The notes: generated from the letters alone by a model not told the origin. Numbered from the stretch's first letter, positions 37,610 to 50,093 are shown. The stretch: 64,000 nucleotides of DNA from Paramarasmius palmivorus (GCA_037176845.1 JAYKXP010000025.1:604723-668722); one strand, 5' to 3'. Numbers and translations: made by a program.

Positions 37610-38394
37610 TACCTTCAATGATATGCATCACTACTACTAGCGACTTGTAGATCGCAATTCAATGTTGATCATGGTTTTCACAGCTAGTCGGGCATCCCCA
37701 TGTCAGCATCAGAACAACATTAAGCAAAGTCTAAGAATTGTGCGTACCTTCATTTTCGTTCAATCTTCCCACCTGCTCCACGTTGGCTCGTCTCAGTTCA
37801 TCTCCAGCGCCTCAATTTGCTTCTCGGAAGAAGTTATGATCTTGATGTGTAGGCATCGACACCCCACAAAAGGACCACTCATGCAGAATACAAATTGTCG
37901 ACTTCCTTGTAGGCAGGATGAGATCTAGATAACAGAAGTCTGGGGTTTGCGGCAAACTTTTGAATGTGGCCACCTCGCACTTTGTTCTACGACGCGGTGC
38001 ATATGTAACAAAGTCCGAAGTCCGAGTCTCCCACATCAGCTGTTTGTAGCTCAGTTCCATGCACATTCTATTCACAAAGGAAAGTTCGGCCTCCGTACTT
38101 TGGGCTTCTAACCCATTCTCATAATCGTTCGTTCAGCATCGGAGCAAATAAATTCCAGGTGCATAAATAGGCCAACAGACTTTCATATACAAGCAGTGAG
38201 CTATAGCAAACAAACCAAAAGGGGAGACCGTATTCCGACTTCAATTCCGTGGAGGTTGGTACGATACTTTAAGCATCGTCATGACCTTTCTTCTGACTAT
38301 TATCTTCAGTTTGATTGCCATAAGTAAAAGTAGAAGTTGTCCTGGCAATCCTGACTGCGAAATGATCCTGCGTAATCCGACAGTCAGTGTAGGT
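37610..38394. other. Intergenic, no gene seen
   Basis: This is the 3' space between the plus-strand terpene synthase and the minus-strand DUF6534 gene (convergent). Short frames on both strands have no features. A TAAATAG/TATATA-like AT-rich stretch occurs near 38165-38190. Confidence 0.45.
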
Positions 38395-40219
38395 CTATTG
38401 ATCAAAGAACCGGATATCACTGACCTGGGCTTGATCCGAACGATCGGAGGTTCCTCCGTGCGCGGTCACAGATACGCCGGGCGTGATGGCAGAAAGAGTA
38501 ATCACGTCTCCAAGTCCTTTACGGACGTGTTGACGGATATTCAGATTGGCGAGCAGAGTGTTACAATAGCTGGAGAATCCAAGTCAGCAGTCAGCGGAAG
38601 ATTGAATCGCTCCAAACTTACAGTGCTGAGATAGGAATGTAAAGGCCGACAGGGATATACGTTTGCGAATTAGTCAATGTCTTTTGCATAACAGTATTAG
38701 TCAGTTAGTATTCAAACTTGAGCTGCCTTGACATACGGTGACAGCAACAGCAATTGCGAGCAAAGCCGTCCACATCCCGGTGTTGACAGAATAAATAATC
38801 AAGCGAGCCACCAGTCTTTGTGTGCTAAACGGAGTGACTTAGTCGGAGAATTTAAAAGGAAGATGTCTCTGACTGTGATAACCCTTCCACCTTGGTCTTT
38901 CTGAGAAGGTAAACCATCATCATTGCAATTAGAACGTCGATGCAAGCTGTGATGATCATCATCGCCGGTCCAAGATCCTATATTCCATGTGAGCATTTAT
39001 CAACGATCGGGACTAGAGCCAAGAACTTACTCCGACCAGGGTGCCGGGAGTCAGTAGGTCTTGAATTGTGGTCTTGGGTAAAAGGCTGGCAGAGGTTAGT
39101 GTACCGCAACGTCTGCATAAAAGAAGGACCAACCAGTAGCTAACATATACTATTTGCCGTGGTAAATGTATTAGGCATGAATATCGAGAGAGCGGTGTCT
39201 TACAGCAAGAGATTACTATATGGAAAGAGATGATGTCGTCAACTGAGGTGGGTGCTCAGAAGGTTCATAGACCACTTACCAGTTTCTCCAAGAATGCATA
39301 GAACCTAGATTCATTGAGTAGCATTAACGTTTCAGGGACGAGAAGCGTACCAGAAACGCAGGTAAGAGGATCCTTCCATTGTTCACTATGTGCCCAAAAT
39401 GCGTTAGTATGCGGACAAAGATAAGGGAGTGTACTGACACACAAAGATGCGGTATACGAAAAACAGTTGCGTTGGTACGGTTACAAGTACCTGTAAGCTA
39501 ACCGTCAGACCTAATTGAGTAGGTTATATAAGGATGAATGACTCGCAGTGAACAGGATTGAGACCTGTAGTGAATTGATATGAGATCTCGTATCTGTTAG
39601 GCTGGAACAGTCTACTTACGATGAGCTCCCTATGTAAACTTTAAGATAGGAAGAACCAGGATTACGGATTAAAGACATACTTGTTGATCTCGTGGGGAGG
39701 GTTTCCAAAATGAACGATAAGGGTTGAATACTCTTTTCGAGGAATTCAGTATTGTGAAAGGGATCAGCACGTAACACAGGTGACCATGCTTACCGAGTGT
39801 GATGACGAGGCCCTGGTGAACAGTGTCCATGAACCTGAAAATTGTCCATGAAGGTGGTTTTCATTATGATCAGTAGAGCCAGTTACCATATCCAAGCAAC
39901 CTAGGGTCCGTGCACTCGTTTCAACGCGAATTGTTAGTAGCACTAGTACTCACAAGTGTTTTGAGGCGCCAATGATCACGTCCATAGCTAGGAAGCAAGT
40001 TAGTCGGGAATATTGGAAACTGAACTTGCGGACCAACACTTGGAAATAGAATAGGCTGGTAATAGGTCAGGGTTAGCATGTAGATATTCTCGGTGGGTAA
40101 ACGACCAACGTTTGCAAGCATTGAATACCCCATAGAGCGGTGGCCGCGAAACTTGCCATAAGTTCCGCTCCATAGGACTTTTCAATGAAACCAGGTGGAA
40201 ACTGAGATAGAGGAGGCAT
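38395..40219 (-). CDS. DUF6534-type seven-helix membrane protein
   Basis: This minus-strand gene is built of many tiny exons. The first six are 40110-40219, 40026-40055, 39954-39987, 39887-39900, 39794-39834 and 39681-39732, all in phase: MPPLSQFPPGFIEKSYGAEL, a helix with ALWGIQCLQTLFYFQ, YGRDHWRLKTLVAWIWF, MDTVHQGLVITL, then STLIVHFGNPPHEINK. Later exons give TVPTQLFFVYRIF, ACIDVLIAMMMVYLLRKTK (about 38880-38940), RLIIYSVNTGMWTALLAIAV and the end NTLLANLNIRQHVRKGLGD, stopping at 38395. The helix pattern and the LNxR motif are those of DUF6534 proteins. Their function is unknown; a receptor-like or transporter-like role has only been guessed from topology. It lies inside the cluster on the opposite strand, divergent from hydrolase 1. 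Boundaries of the middle exons are not fixed. Confidence 0.75.
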
Positions 40220-40597
40220 GGGAGAAAATATGGCACCTGCCTATAGTCTGAATCATTGAAGCGTTTTATTGTACCGCTGGCTTGGAATATTGCTTTGAAT
40301 TGTTTGAATCGACTCGTCAGTTCAAGTTGGGGGTGGTTTGATTCACCAAAGGGCTTGCCACAATAGGTTGTGAATCTACGATTGCTTGGGCTTCTGTTAT
40401 GATTTCGCAATCATTGATGACTACCAGCTCATGGGTACAGATAAAAGATGTGATGGCAAGTTGAAAGTGATCTGTCAGCAACAATTCCCACGGTGATACT
40501 CACTCGGTCCGCTGAAATTTGATCGTAACTTGCAGGTCGACTACATAGTCAACATGTACGTAGTCCCTTCAAGTCTCAAGTCGTCCTCTACCACAGA
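40220..40597. promoter_or_regulatory. Divergent promoter, DUF6534 gene / hydrolase 1
   Basis: These 378 bp hold both promoters. They contain ATTCCCACGGTGATAC at 40484-40499, about 100 bp before the hydrolase 1 start, which matches 15 of 16 positions with a site at 50103 upstream of NRPS2. Confidence 0.5.
40484..40499 (+). promoter_or_regulatory. Shared cluster motif, copy 1
   Basis: The sequence ATTCCCACGGTGATAC lies about 100 bp upstream of hydrolase 1. Its near twin at 50103-50118 differs only by T/C at one position. It is a candidate binding site for a cluster regulator, not a proven one. Confidence 0.4.
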
Positions 40598-41917
40598 ATG
40601 GCCCTCAAGTACAGGAATCAGCCATTAAGAACGCTATACACCATTTGCGCTGTACTCTGGATTTTGTTGCGTATCCCATTCTGGGCTGCGCGTAACATCG
40701 TACCAGCATTGCGTCCTCGTCGAAACTGGCCCTTTGTTCGCGCTCTAATGGTCGAAATCATGGACGCAGCCATATCAATTATGCTCGAAACCGGAATTCC
40801 ATCGGCTGAATCTCTTGAAGGTCTTGCCGCAAATGCAAAGACGACCGGATTCGTCTGGATTGAACCACCACCAGACGATTTAATCCTTGGTGACATTAAA
40901 CGCATTGCAGAGCTGAACAATGTGCTCTCGGCTCGCGTAGGCGGATGTTGGTACGGAACCAGGGGGTCAGACGGAGACCAGGCAGCTCCCGGGGAGAAAG
41001 TTTTCTACCTTTTGCACGGTAAGCACCCTTGGCCTTGTTTCGCAGCTCCGATCTGATCTGTGGTATCTTGTATTACTATTAGGCGGAGGCTCTATTGTAT
41101 GTATACTCATCTTTGCGTTTTTGACCTCGCTTTTCAATCTTGCATTACCCAGATGGGTAGTTCCGCACCGTCATTCACTGCATTGGCCTCTATCTCGCAA
41201 GGATTGCTGGAACACAACAAGCATGTCTCTCGACTTTTTGCCTCTGAGTATCGCCTCAGTGCCGGGCCTCCCCTTCCTGTTCTCAATCCATTCCCTGCAG
41301 CCTTGATCGATGTCCTGGCTGGGTACTACTATCTGGTCCACCAGCTAAACTTTTCGCCCGAAAATGTCATCATCGTCGGAGATTCCGCTGGCGGAAAGTT
41401 AGCGTATCAATTGGCGCGGTATTGCTGCCAATACAGCGCGTTGCTTCCGAGTGGCGCTTTTCCAGTACCAGGCGCCTTACTACTCCTCTCACCCTCTGTT
41501 GATTCAGCTCTTCATGCAATCCCGGACTCCAGCATGGTCACGAACGCGCGTTCTGATTACCTGCGTTCATGGTATACCTCTCGGTATAGCGTCCTATCAC
41601 TACTGGGTAACTTACCCGAATCCGAGCTCGATGGACCATGGCTATCCCCAGGCTCAGCGGTGCTTCAGGGCGATGACGCAGAACGCAACCAAGTGTTCAA
41701 GTCATTCCCAAGGACCATGATTGTGGCAGGCGAAGCAGAGATGGCACGTGACTCCATGCGCATTCTTCGCGATCGAATGGTAGAGGCGATGGGTGAAGAG
41801 CATGTTCGATACCTCGAAGTGGATAATGCCCCGCACGATTTCATTGCTGGTAGTATGTGGGAGCCTGAGAGAACTATCGCTCTCAGAGAAATCGCTCTTT
41901 GGGCCATCTCTCTTTGA
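40598..41917 (+). CDS. Hydrolase 1: hormone-sensitive-lipase-type alpha/beta hydrolase
   Basis: Three exons (40598-41018, 41083-41096, 41153-41917) give 399 residues; the 14-nt middle exon encodes the oxyanion loop. An N-terminal membrane anchor (LYTICAVLWILLRIPFW, about 13-30) suggests ER attachment. The oxyanion motif HGGG is at 140-143, the nucleophile elbow GDSAGG puts Ser at 223, and the catalytic histidine is in NAPHDF (about 373). HGGG and GDSAGG place it in the HSL (family IV) esterases. It pairs with hydrolase 2 and with the relic at 12.2-13.1 kb, all with the same exon plan. In the cluster it may cleave or form an ester on the terpenoid, or release the NRPS product. A resistance or detoxification role is also possible. 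Confidence 0.9.
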
Positions 41918-42575
41918 TTTCTGAAGGCTGATGTATTTGGAACTTATGGCTTGCTTTGCTACGCTTATTATTTACAATTCCGATGACTCAACTAATCAGC
42001 CTTGTAGAATCCCAGCAGTTGACATCTGGATAGGTTCGCTAGTTCGCAGATTCATAGACCAGTGTGTAGAATTTTGCAGTCCGATGAGTCGCTGCACATG
42101 GGTCGCAGCTGCACCGCGAACAGTCGCGGTAATCAAGGTGAAATCTCGGTGTTATAGATCACAGTGAGCATTGTATTCAATGATAATGTTCATCAACTTC
42201 TCAATGGTATGTGGGAAGTCGCCACAAGCGTGATCAATCTGAGGCACGTTCTCAGTTCAACCTCCCTCAGAAACCTCGAAATGCTTCCAAAGAGATCGAC
42301 ATCTATCAAGACACAGGTATGTGTTCAATCTTTTGTTGTGAGATCGCACAGAAACAATTGATCATCGCAGCGTTGCCCTCGATTTCCCTCGATGTCAACA
42401 GTATACGAACACAATAGTTTGATTACCCACCTCAGTTGTTGCCACGGCTCAGCTCAGCATTCATATGGGCACCGAACCGTTCGTCCGGTCGTCACTTCCA
42501 CCATTGCATTGATAATTCACATCTCATCAAGAGAGAAATCCCATAGTCTCTTTATCTCGCTTCAGCATTGAGGGA
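41918..42575. other. Intergenic, promoter of the cluster P450
   Basis: No coding sequence is supported on either strand. The fragment holds the 3' end of hydrolase 1 and the 5' region of the P450. No clear TATA box. Confidence 0.45.
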
Positions 42576-44571
42576 ATGATTCATTCACTGTTCATCCTCT
42601 CGCTGGTCTATGTTTCCTGCAAACTGCTTTGGCGACTGTACCTGAGCCCACTGCGGTCTTTCAGGGGACCTGCACTCGCGGCCTCGACGAATCTGTATCG
42701 TTGTTACTACGACGCAGTACTCCAAGGGAGATTTTTGCAACGTCTCAAACAGCTTCACGACCAGTACGGTGAGTACCGACAGTTCTCAGCGCTTAGCCTT
42801 TGCTCAACTGACCGCAAATGGTAGGAACGGTTGTCAGAGTAGCACCGAATTATGTAGGTTCCACAGCAGTCTCATATGCCGCCCGTTTTGACTTATACGG
42901 AGCAGTTACATTTTAACAGTCCAACGGCATACTTCGACATTTATAAGACTGACTCATCGTAAGCTCGCCGGCTATGTATGATGTCATGCTCACTGTATCC
43001 TAGCTTCACGAAGGACCCTGAACTTTACTCAGTGTTCGGAATAGATGACGGTTCAGTGGGGTTGATTGATGTCAAGGAGAGCCAAGCACGACGTGAAGCT
43101 CTCAGCCCCTTTTTCTCCCGTCGGGCAATACTCAACCTTGTCGAAGGTGTAATTCAAGTCAAGGTATGCTGTATCGTACCCTTACATGGGTGTATCTGAC
43201 TCTGGGCCGTCAGATTGACAAGTTCATCGAAATTTTGAAGTCTTATCCTGCCGACAGGCCAGCAAACGTACACTATGGTTTTCGGTGTCTCACCCTTGAT
43301 GTTATTTGGACCTACTGTACGTTCTACCCACACGATCTTCAAGTTACAGAGCTTTCTCACCCTATCATTCAGGTTTTGTGGAGGACTTTGGCGCGTTGGA
43401 CGCCGCTAACTTCATGCACCCAATCATTGTTAGCATCCAAACTCAAATACGCAGCTTCTGGACCCTCAAATACATCCCTTTCCTGCTTAAACTCATACTT
43501 GCGATCCCTGACAAGGTCTTCAAGCATCTCAGTCCGACTCTTTTCGTATATCTGGATTCCCGGAGGCGCTACACCACCATGGTTGATAATCTACTCGCAG
43601 ACCCTAGTGTTCTTCATGACACGGAACAGCCAACCATATTCAACCATCTCATTTCGCCACAGCACCACCATAGGAAAACAGTTGAATCGAACCCTCCGCC
43701 ATCCAGGAAAGCTTTGATAGAAGAGGCGATGGGTCTTATTCAAGCTGGCTCCGACACTGTCGCCAACACGTGCACAGTTGGTATCTTTCATATCCTAGAT
43801 AACAGTTCCGTGCACAAGAGACTTTTTGAAGAATTACAAAGTGCTTGGCCGGATTCTGCTGTGGCAGCCAAACTACAGACATTGGAGAAACTGCCTTATC
43901 TTGTGAGTCCCAATATTCGAGTCAGAGTCGAGGTCGCGCTTTTCTTAATCAAACTCGCAGACTGCTGTCATCAAGGAATCTCTTCGCCTGTCGACTGGAG
44001 TTGTCACCCCTCTCGCACGCATAGTTGGCCCCTCTGGGTCGGTCATTGGTGGTTGCCTTGTACCTGCGGGTGTAAGTGCCGAAGCTTTCTTTCTTATCAA
44101 AAGACACGGGTAGATTGAAATCTGATAGACCATAGTTGCAATGAGTGCAACTTTCCTTCATTTCGATGAGGAATTGTTTCCTGAACCAGACCGATTCATT
44201 CCTGAACGGTGGCTGGATAACCCTAACAACAATCAGTATCTCGTACCCTTTTCCAGGGGACCTAGGATGTGTCTCGGCTTCAAGTGAGGCCATTATGGCT
44301 TACATCGTCGCTATACTAACTAAATAATAAAATAACCCAAGTTTAGCATGGGCAGAACTTTATCTCGTGTTCGCCAATGTGATTCGAAAACTTGATCTCA
44401 CTCCATCCGAAACAACGTGAGTTCTTTTCCTTGATCCTAGCAGACCTACTGATATCGTCGTAACGATATAGCGCGGAAGATTTCCGTACCTACAGGGAAC
44501 TATTCGTTCCGGTGTATGATGGACAAGAGTTCCACATTCGAGTCAAGCCCCGCGCTGCCTCAGGAATTTGA
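42576..44571 (+). CDS. Cluster cytochrome P450, TRI4/CYP58-like
   Basis: Ten exons (42576-42768, 42825-42853, 42906-42958, 43004-43163, 43214-43316, 43373-43902, 43961-44071, 44129-44283, 44342-44416, 44472-44571) join into 502 residues. The N-terminal anchor is followed by RLYLSPLRSFRGPALAASTN and LHDQYGTVVRVAPN. The I-helix has GLIQAGSDTVANT, the ExxR pair is E362-R365 (KESLR), the PERF region reads FIPERW, and the haem loop FSRGPRMCLG has the axial Cys at about 441. The N-terminal hinge and haem loop are of the kind seen in fungal trichodiene-oxygenase-like P450s (CYP58 type), which hydroxylate sesquiterpenes several times. It is thus the natural partner of the TRI5-like synthase. Converges on NRPS2, with about 310 bp between stops. 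Confidence 0.93.
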
Positions 44572-44881
44572 CATGCAGAGTCGTGCGCTCTTGACCAATA
44601 TCACTTTAGTATTACTCGTCATGTTTATATTATGTGTTATCTTTCTCATGTGCACGCTCTGAATGAGGTTGACTCGGCATACGTACGAAGGCATAGGTTC
44701 AGCCCACCTTTCCACAAAATTTTCATGCGAGGCTCCCAAGGTGAACTCAGAATCATAGGATGCTCTAAACAGGCAGTGTGAAACAGGTTTCCTTTCAGCT
44801 CGTTTAACGTGGAAATCGTTGCATTTCTCTGCGCAAGCAAGTACGTAGTACTTTCACCTAAACATGCATTCTACCGCAGTA
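44572..44881. other. Convergent 3' space between P450 and NRPS2
   Basis: AT-rich and non-coding. It must hold both polyadenylation regions; no conserved element seen. Confidence 0.5.
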
Positions 44882-45887
44882 TCACACTAGGATCTCCTTC
44901 AACGTTTCCAGTACATCGATATGCTTCTGCACGAAGGCTTCCATCTCTGCTTTGTTGATGATTGATAGGTCATACGGGCATATTAGAACTGTAACGTGGT
45001 CCATGATTCTGACTACCACGTTCAAGGGAAGGTTAACGCCTACGAAGCTCGACTGCTCCGTTGTGGTGAACCTTTGATGGAGCGAGAAAGACCCTGATCC
45101 ATTGCCGGAAGGCTGGGCAGGTGTCTGAGGCTCCGTCAAATCGAATATGTTCAAAAGAGCGCTAGCAAAGTGTTGACCAGGTTCGGACTTGGCACCAAGA
45201 AGTTCGGCAGCCATGTCACACCCTGAAGCTTGATAAGGTAAGGTTTTGATATAACTTTGATGGCAGTCCTGCGCTACGCGAATGTAACGCTCAAGTTCCG
45301 ACTTTTCGCTCCCTGGCGGGTGTGTATCAACCTTGGTGTATTGGTAATGCGTGCAGAAACCCCAAGGATCCAACTGCAGCCCACTAAGACCATTCACAAT
45401 CTCATATATCGCGGTCCTGTCTCGTTTCTCCTTCTCCGCAATGGCGACAGCATACGCTGCCCGAGCTAGCGCACCCTTTGTCACGCCTAGTTTCTTTGCA
45501 ATCGGGGCAAGGCTTCCAACCCAGGGTACAACATGAACGCCGTATGTCGCGAAATCCTTGTAGAATGAAAGAGAAACCTCAGATATTGGGGGCCACATGG
45601 GGAGGGTGGTGTCAGCAAGATATTCGTCCCAGAAAGCACGTCCAGAAGACTGGCGCTCCGGAGCATGTGCAGCTTGCATAAAGGCACCAAATGATCCTTC
45701 TACGGATCGCTTTCGTTCGATCTTAGAGAAGGCAGCTTTGCCTTCATGATAGAGCTGACTCAGCTCCTCGGTTTGCATGCCAAGGCTACGGAAGTCGTGT
45801 AGGGCATGATGACGAGATGAAGCGAAGAGCCAAGTTCGATCCTGCTCATTGTAGATCAGCAGGTTGCGGATGGCCACCACACCCAAT

Positions 45888-45895
45888 TCCAGTCT
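45888..45895 (-). other. Frameshift (7-nt deletion relative to NRPS1) in NRPS2
   Basis: After the shared run INKMFGD the frame runs into WNWVWWPSATC and a stop, while the next frame resumes with LGVVAIRNLLIYNE. NRPS1 has 9 nt (cac ggc cta) where NRPS2 has 2 (tg). Confidence 0.75.
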
Positions 45896-46227
45896 CCGAA
45901 CATCTTGTTGATGAGGGCATTGGCCTCTTCAGCATTCGCCGCAGTGCTTGTGTCAAGGAAAGGTCCTCGACCTTGGATGTCTGGACGTAGAACGGCGGCA
46001 GTCAGACCCAAGGAATTGGCAAACGGCAAGGCTTGATCCAACCTCTACAAGGGAGGAAAATCAGAGAGCGGTTCTTCACGAATGGCAAAAGTACATACCA
46101 ATTTTTGTTCTGGGTTTAGATCTACATCGAGGAACACCGTTCGTAGTATAGGCTCCCTTAAGCGTAGCTGTTCCCAGCTCCAAACAAAGCGCTCGGCGTC
46201 AAGATCGCCACTGAGATCATACCTGAA

Positions 46228-46230
46228 TTA
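46228..46230 (-). other. In-frame TAA in NRPS2
   Basis: NRPS1 reads GGRGLLTQYKYDLSGDLDA; NRPS2 reads GGRGLLT-stop-FRYDLSGDLDA. Exon 3 is exactly 791 nt in both genes, so no extra intron removes the stop. A C-to-T change of CAA explains it. Confidence 0.8.
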
Positions 46231-49200
46231 TGTTAACAATCCACGGCCTCCATGTTCAAGAGCTAGTCGAACCCAGTCTCTAGCAGTGACATCGACAGGA
46301 TGAACATCCTCGATATCTTGAACGTTGATATCAAGACGCTTGGCAGCCTCTTTCCAACCTGTAGGTGCAAGAGCGAACGGCTTGTAAATGGTTCGTTCTG
46401 ATTTGCCGTTTGCTTGCATCCCGTTTATGATTGGCGAGGTAGCCAGCTCTGCCAAAGTGACTCGATAATCCAATACACGGAGAATGTTCACATCGAAACC
46501 TCGATCTCGTAGTTGGGCAGTGAGACTCATGGCCTGTAGGGAGTTACCACCCAAGGCCAGGAGACTGGCATTTAGATCAACATTGTCGACCGGGAGTTTG
46601 AGGACATTGGCAACGATATTCGCCACCAGCTCCTCGTTCGGTGTGCGTGGGTGATAGATAGCACCGTTGGGGGCACCAGACATCTGGGTTATATGTGCCG
46701 AGATCTTTTCTCGCAGAGCCGACCTATCAGTCTTTCCGGATGTCGTCATTGGAAGGTCGGTGACACAAAGCCAGGTTGTTGGCTTCATGTAGAGGGGAAG
46801 GTGAATATCACAAGCTGAATTCGCAAGATTGACGGCACGAGCGACTTCTTCAATGGCTGACGATATAGTCCAATCGCCGTCAGTCACCCCTACTATAGAT
46901 ATCTGGTCAGTCCATTACATAGAACGCATAATGCAGACATTACATACCTGGCAACGACTTGAGCATGAAAACTCCTGCCAATATCTGCTCGTCTCCGACA
47001 TGGATCACATCGGTATGCACAGCGTTCAAGTCAGGATTGGCTTTCTGCACAACATATTCGATCTCTCCTGTCTCGATTCGTAGACCACGAAGCTTCACTT
47101 GTCCGTCTATTCTACCAAGATGGTCAAGCAGCCCCAGGTGATTCCATCGACCAAGATCGGCAGTGCGGAACATGGTACCTGAACTATCAAAGGGATTGGG
47201 CAGAAACTTGGCTTTGGAAAGTTCCCCATCTCCTATATATCCACGCGCCACCTGTGGACCACCAATGCAAATCTCGCCCACTTCCCCCTGCACGGCAAGC
47301 TCAGTAGTTCCCGGACGGAGAATGTAAGTCTTGTTCTGATCGATAGGACGTCCAATTGGGACACGGTCTCCGAAAGAGCCGCCATCTGGACGCAACCGAG
47401 GAACGGTATATTCTGTGCAGTAGATTGTCGCTTCCGTGGGACCCATGATGTTGTGTACCTCCCGAGTCTTGCTCAGTCGAAAGGCCAGCTCGACAGGTAG
47501 TGTCTCTCCAGAGAACAACACATATCGAAGGTGCGAAAGCCCTTCACTGGGGATATACCTTCCGACAGATGGAGTTACCGCAACGTGAGTTGGTTTCATT
47601 CTGTCGAGCCAGTAAGGCAAATCTGAAAGTAATGCTTCGCGCCGAACCAGTCCAAGAGTACCGCCAGACGTGAGGGTTGAGAAGATATCATCCACAGAGA
47701 CATCGAATGCGTATGAAGAGAACAACAACCTTCGCATTCCAGGCGTGGACATGACGTTCCCCTTCCCCGAGTTTAAGAAGGCACGCAAGTTCCGGTGCTC
47801 TACTGCAACGCCCTTCGGAGTGCCAGTGCTTCCTGACGTGAAGAAGACGTAGACGAAACCGCTTTCTTCGATCGTAGACGGTGCTGGGGAATTGGAAGTA
47901 GAAGATGAAATGAATGACTGATGCGAGTACGGCAGGACAGTTAATGCCGGAAAGGCACTTTGAACTGCAAAGACATCTGTCTGACTGGCAAGGTCTTTTC
48001 CACAGATCAAAAACTTTGCACTAATGGACTCCAAAATGCGTTCCCATCGCGCTCTCGGATGGTCGGGTGCAAGAGGAACGTAAGCTGCACCAGCTTTCAT
48101 GACAGCAAGGATCGCAATGATCATGTCGAAGGAAACGTTGAATAGTATGGGGACCATCTCTTCCGGCCGGATACCTTTTGCCTTCAGCTCGGAGGCCAAT
48201 GCGGTAGAACGCGAAGACAGCTCGGAATAGGTCATGAATGAAGAGCTCTCGAAATCGAGGGCTATGGCTGAAGGTGATGTGGTGGCAATAGCGTCAACGC
48301 GTTCATGAGCTAAGAGCCTGGACCAGTCGTCCAAGTCCGGGTTAGGGCCGGAAGTGCCAAAGGAGAGAATTTTTTCGCGCTGGGCTTCGCTAATAGCACG
48401 GAAAATATCCGCGATGGATGTTGGATGACTGACGGATGAGAGCATCTCAAAAGCTGATATGAAGTGCTCCGCAAACGCAACAATATCCACTGGCTCTTTT
48501 AGCGAGGAGGGATGATATTGGATGTGTACTTCTGTCGACCCGGCTTGTGAAGGTAGAACATCGATGCGAATAGGACTAGAAGACATCGTAGCTCCTTCCT
48601 GGACATGACATGAGTACAAACATTGCTCAAAGCATTAAAGAACAGGCTTACTGTCAGATTCCACCCTGGAATGTCAGCATCCTCACGATCAAGTGGACTG
48701 TGGATTGCCAAATGAATGGCAGAGGCGTACTTAAGGACCTCTTCCTTATTGGCCAGACGAAGAAAGCTCACAGCGCTTCCAGTGGCCGTGTGACTGGGTA
48801 ACATGTCTGTGAAAGCACAAGAGCGGTCGCCACTGAACTTCACGAGTGTTGAGGACATACATGGTCCAATGACTGGCTGGAGTTCTGGGGCCAAAGAGGA
48901 GCGACAGGAAACTGTTTCGATGAAATGATGTGAGCCAGTACCGGAATGGAGCATCATCGTTGCAACAAGTGCCATTCGAAGAGCTTGGCAATGGGTATGG
49001 CCAAGAAAGTTCGTTGGCGAAAATCGCGAGAAAGACCATGTCAAAGAGGCCGTGCCATCGGGCCTGATGTGAGGCCATACAGATCCTGGTCGTTCTGTAC
49101 AACTAGCGGTGTTGGTGAAGAAAGATTCGACCGCTGGAATAATGTCCGAGAACTCCACGGTAATAGGAGAGGTATGCTGCTCAAAGTACACTTGATGCAG

Positions 49201-50093
49201 AAACTGCATCAGGAGTTTGACGCTAGCATGATCACAGAGGGCGCGATGAATGCCGAAGCGCAAGATGTAGCCATCTGGGGAGCTGCCCTCGACCTCTATC
49301 GCAATCGGAACCTCGCCAGAGGCGATATCTGGAGTAGAGGTGTTACCAGAGTAGACAGAATCTTCAGCGGATTCGAACCATTTGGCGTGACGCCCGACAT
49401 TGGGTTTGTATACTAAAGCCAGCCCATGGTCAGTTGAAAGGTCGAATCCGGTTCGAAGCGTGGTTACAACTTCTGTTGCATGATTCCAGGCATTCTTCAA
49501 GCAAGTGAGGTAGATGTCGGGAGGAAGGGATAGACGATAGCAGACCACGTTAGTGTGGAGTTGTTGAGATTTAGCGAACAAAATGGTTCGCTGGTATTGA
49601 GACAGAGGGTATATGGCTTCGATGTCTTGCCCATTGATATGAGGGAGATGAATGAGGTCTGCTAGACCACGGGCTTTCATGTTAGCTAGGAATCCAAAGG
49701 TGTAACAATTCGAGTCACCTTGAAATAGATAGTAGGGATTCTCACTAGTCCGTATTTGTCTACAGACGAAGTACGCCTTCCATCCAAATAAAATGCATCG
49801 TTGGCGAGAAAAATTCTCTAAGCAGTGCACGCGGATGGACCCTCATTGACGAGTGATATGATCTACTTTTAGTATTGAGCTTAGAACCCTCCGGATGCGT
49901 TGAAACCTCACTAACCTATTTTTCTTGGGCTGGCAGTTTTTTCAGGTTTCCGAAAGGGAGGTAACAGCGCTCATGTTATTGAAGATGAATCAAGAGGACG
50001 AACTGGAAGGACATAATGGCGTTCTCGGATTCGGGAAGACATCGACTGGGAACACAATGGGCGCGAAAATAAAATTTTGGCGGAGCGAAGAGG

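Larger units (their letters stand above)
44882..49680 (-). pseudogene. NRPS2: C*-A-T-C synthetase, paralogue of NRPS1 with two lesions
   Basis: Four exons on the minus strand (48652-49680, 46948-48598, 46099-46889, 44882-46044) mirror NRPS1 in position and phase; exon 3 is 791 nt in both. The start MKARGLADLIHLPHINGQDIEA was chosen because it opens a condensation domain. That domain's motif is HRALCD, with Arg for the catalytic His. The adenylation core has FFTSGSTGTPKG, NIMGPTEATIY and FRTADLGR; the carrier motif is LGGNSLQAM. The final condensation domain keeps SRHHALHDF. Two lesions are visible: TAA at 46228-46230 where NRPS1 has CAA, and a 7-nt deletion at about 45890 that changes the frame. 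Translation would stop soon after the carrier domain, so any product is a C*-A-T protein. Everything else is open, so the damage is recent, or a sequencing error. The adenylation pocket differs from NRPS1, suggesting another amino acid. Confidence 0.85.

Noticed and set aside
46228..46250. A very short intron hiding the NRPS2 stop (GTGGATTG...TTCAG, 22 nt)
   Set aside because: It is far below the intron size seen elsewhere in the window, and exon 3 is already the same length as in NRPS1 without it.
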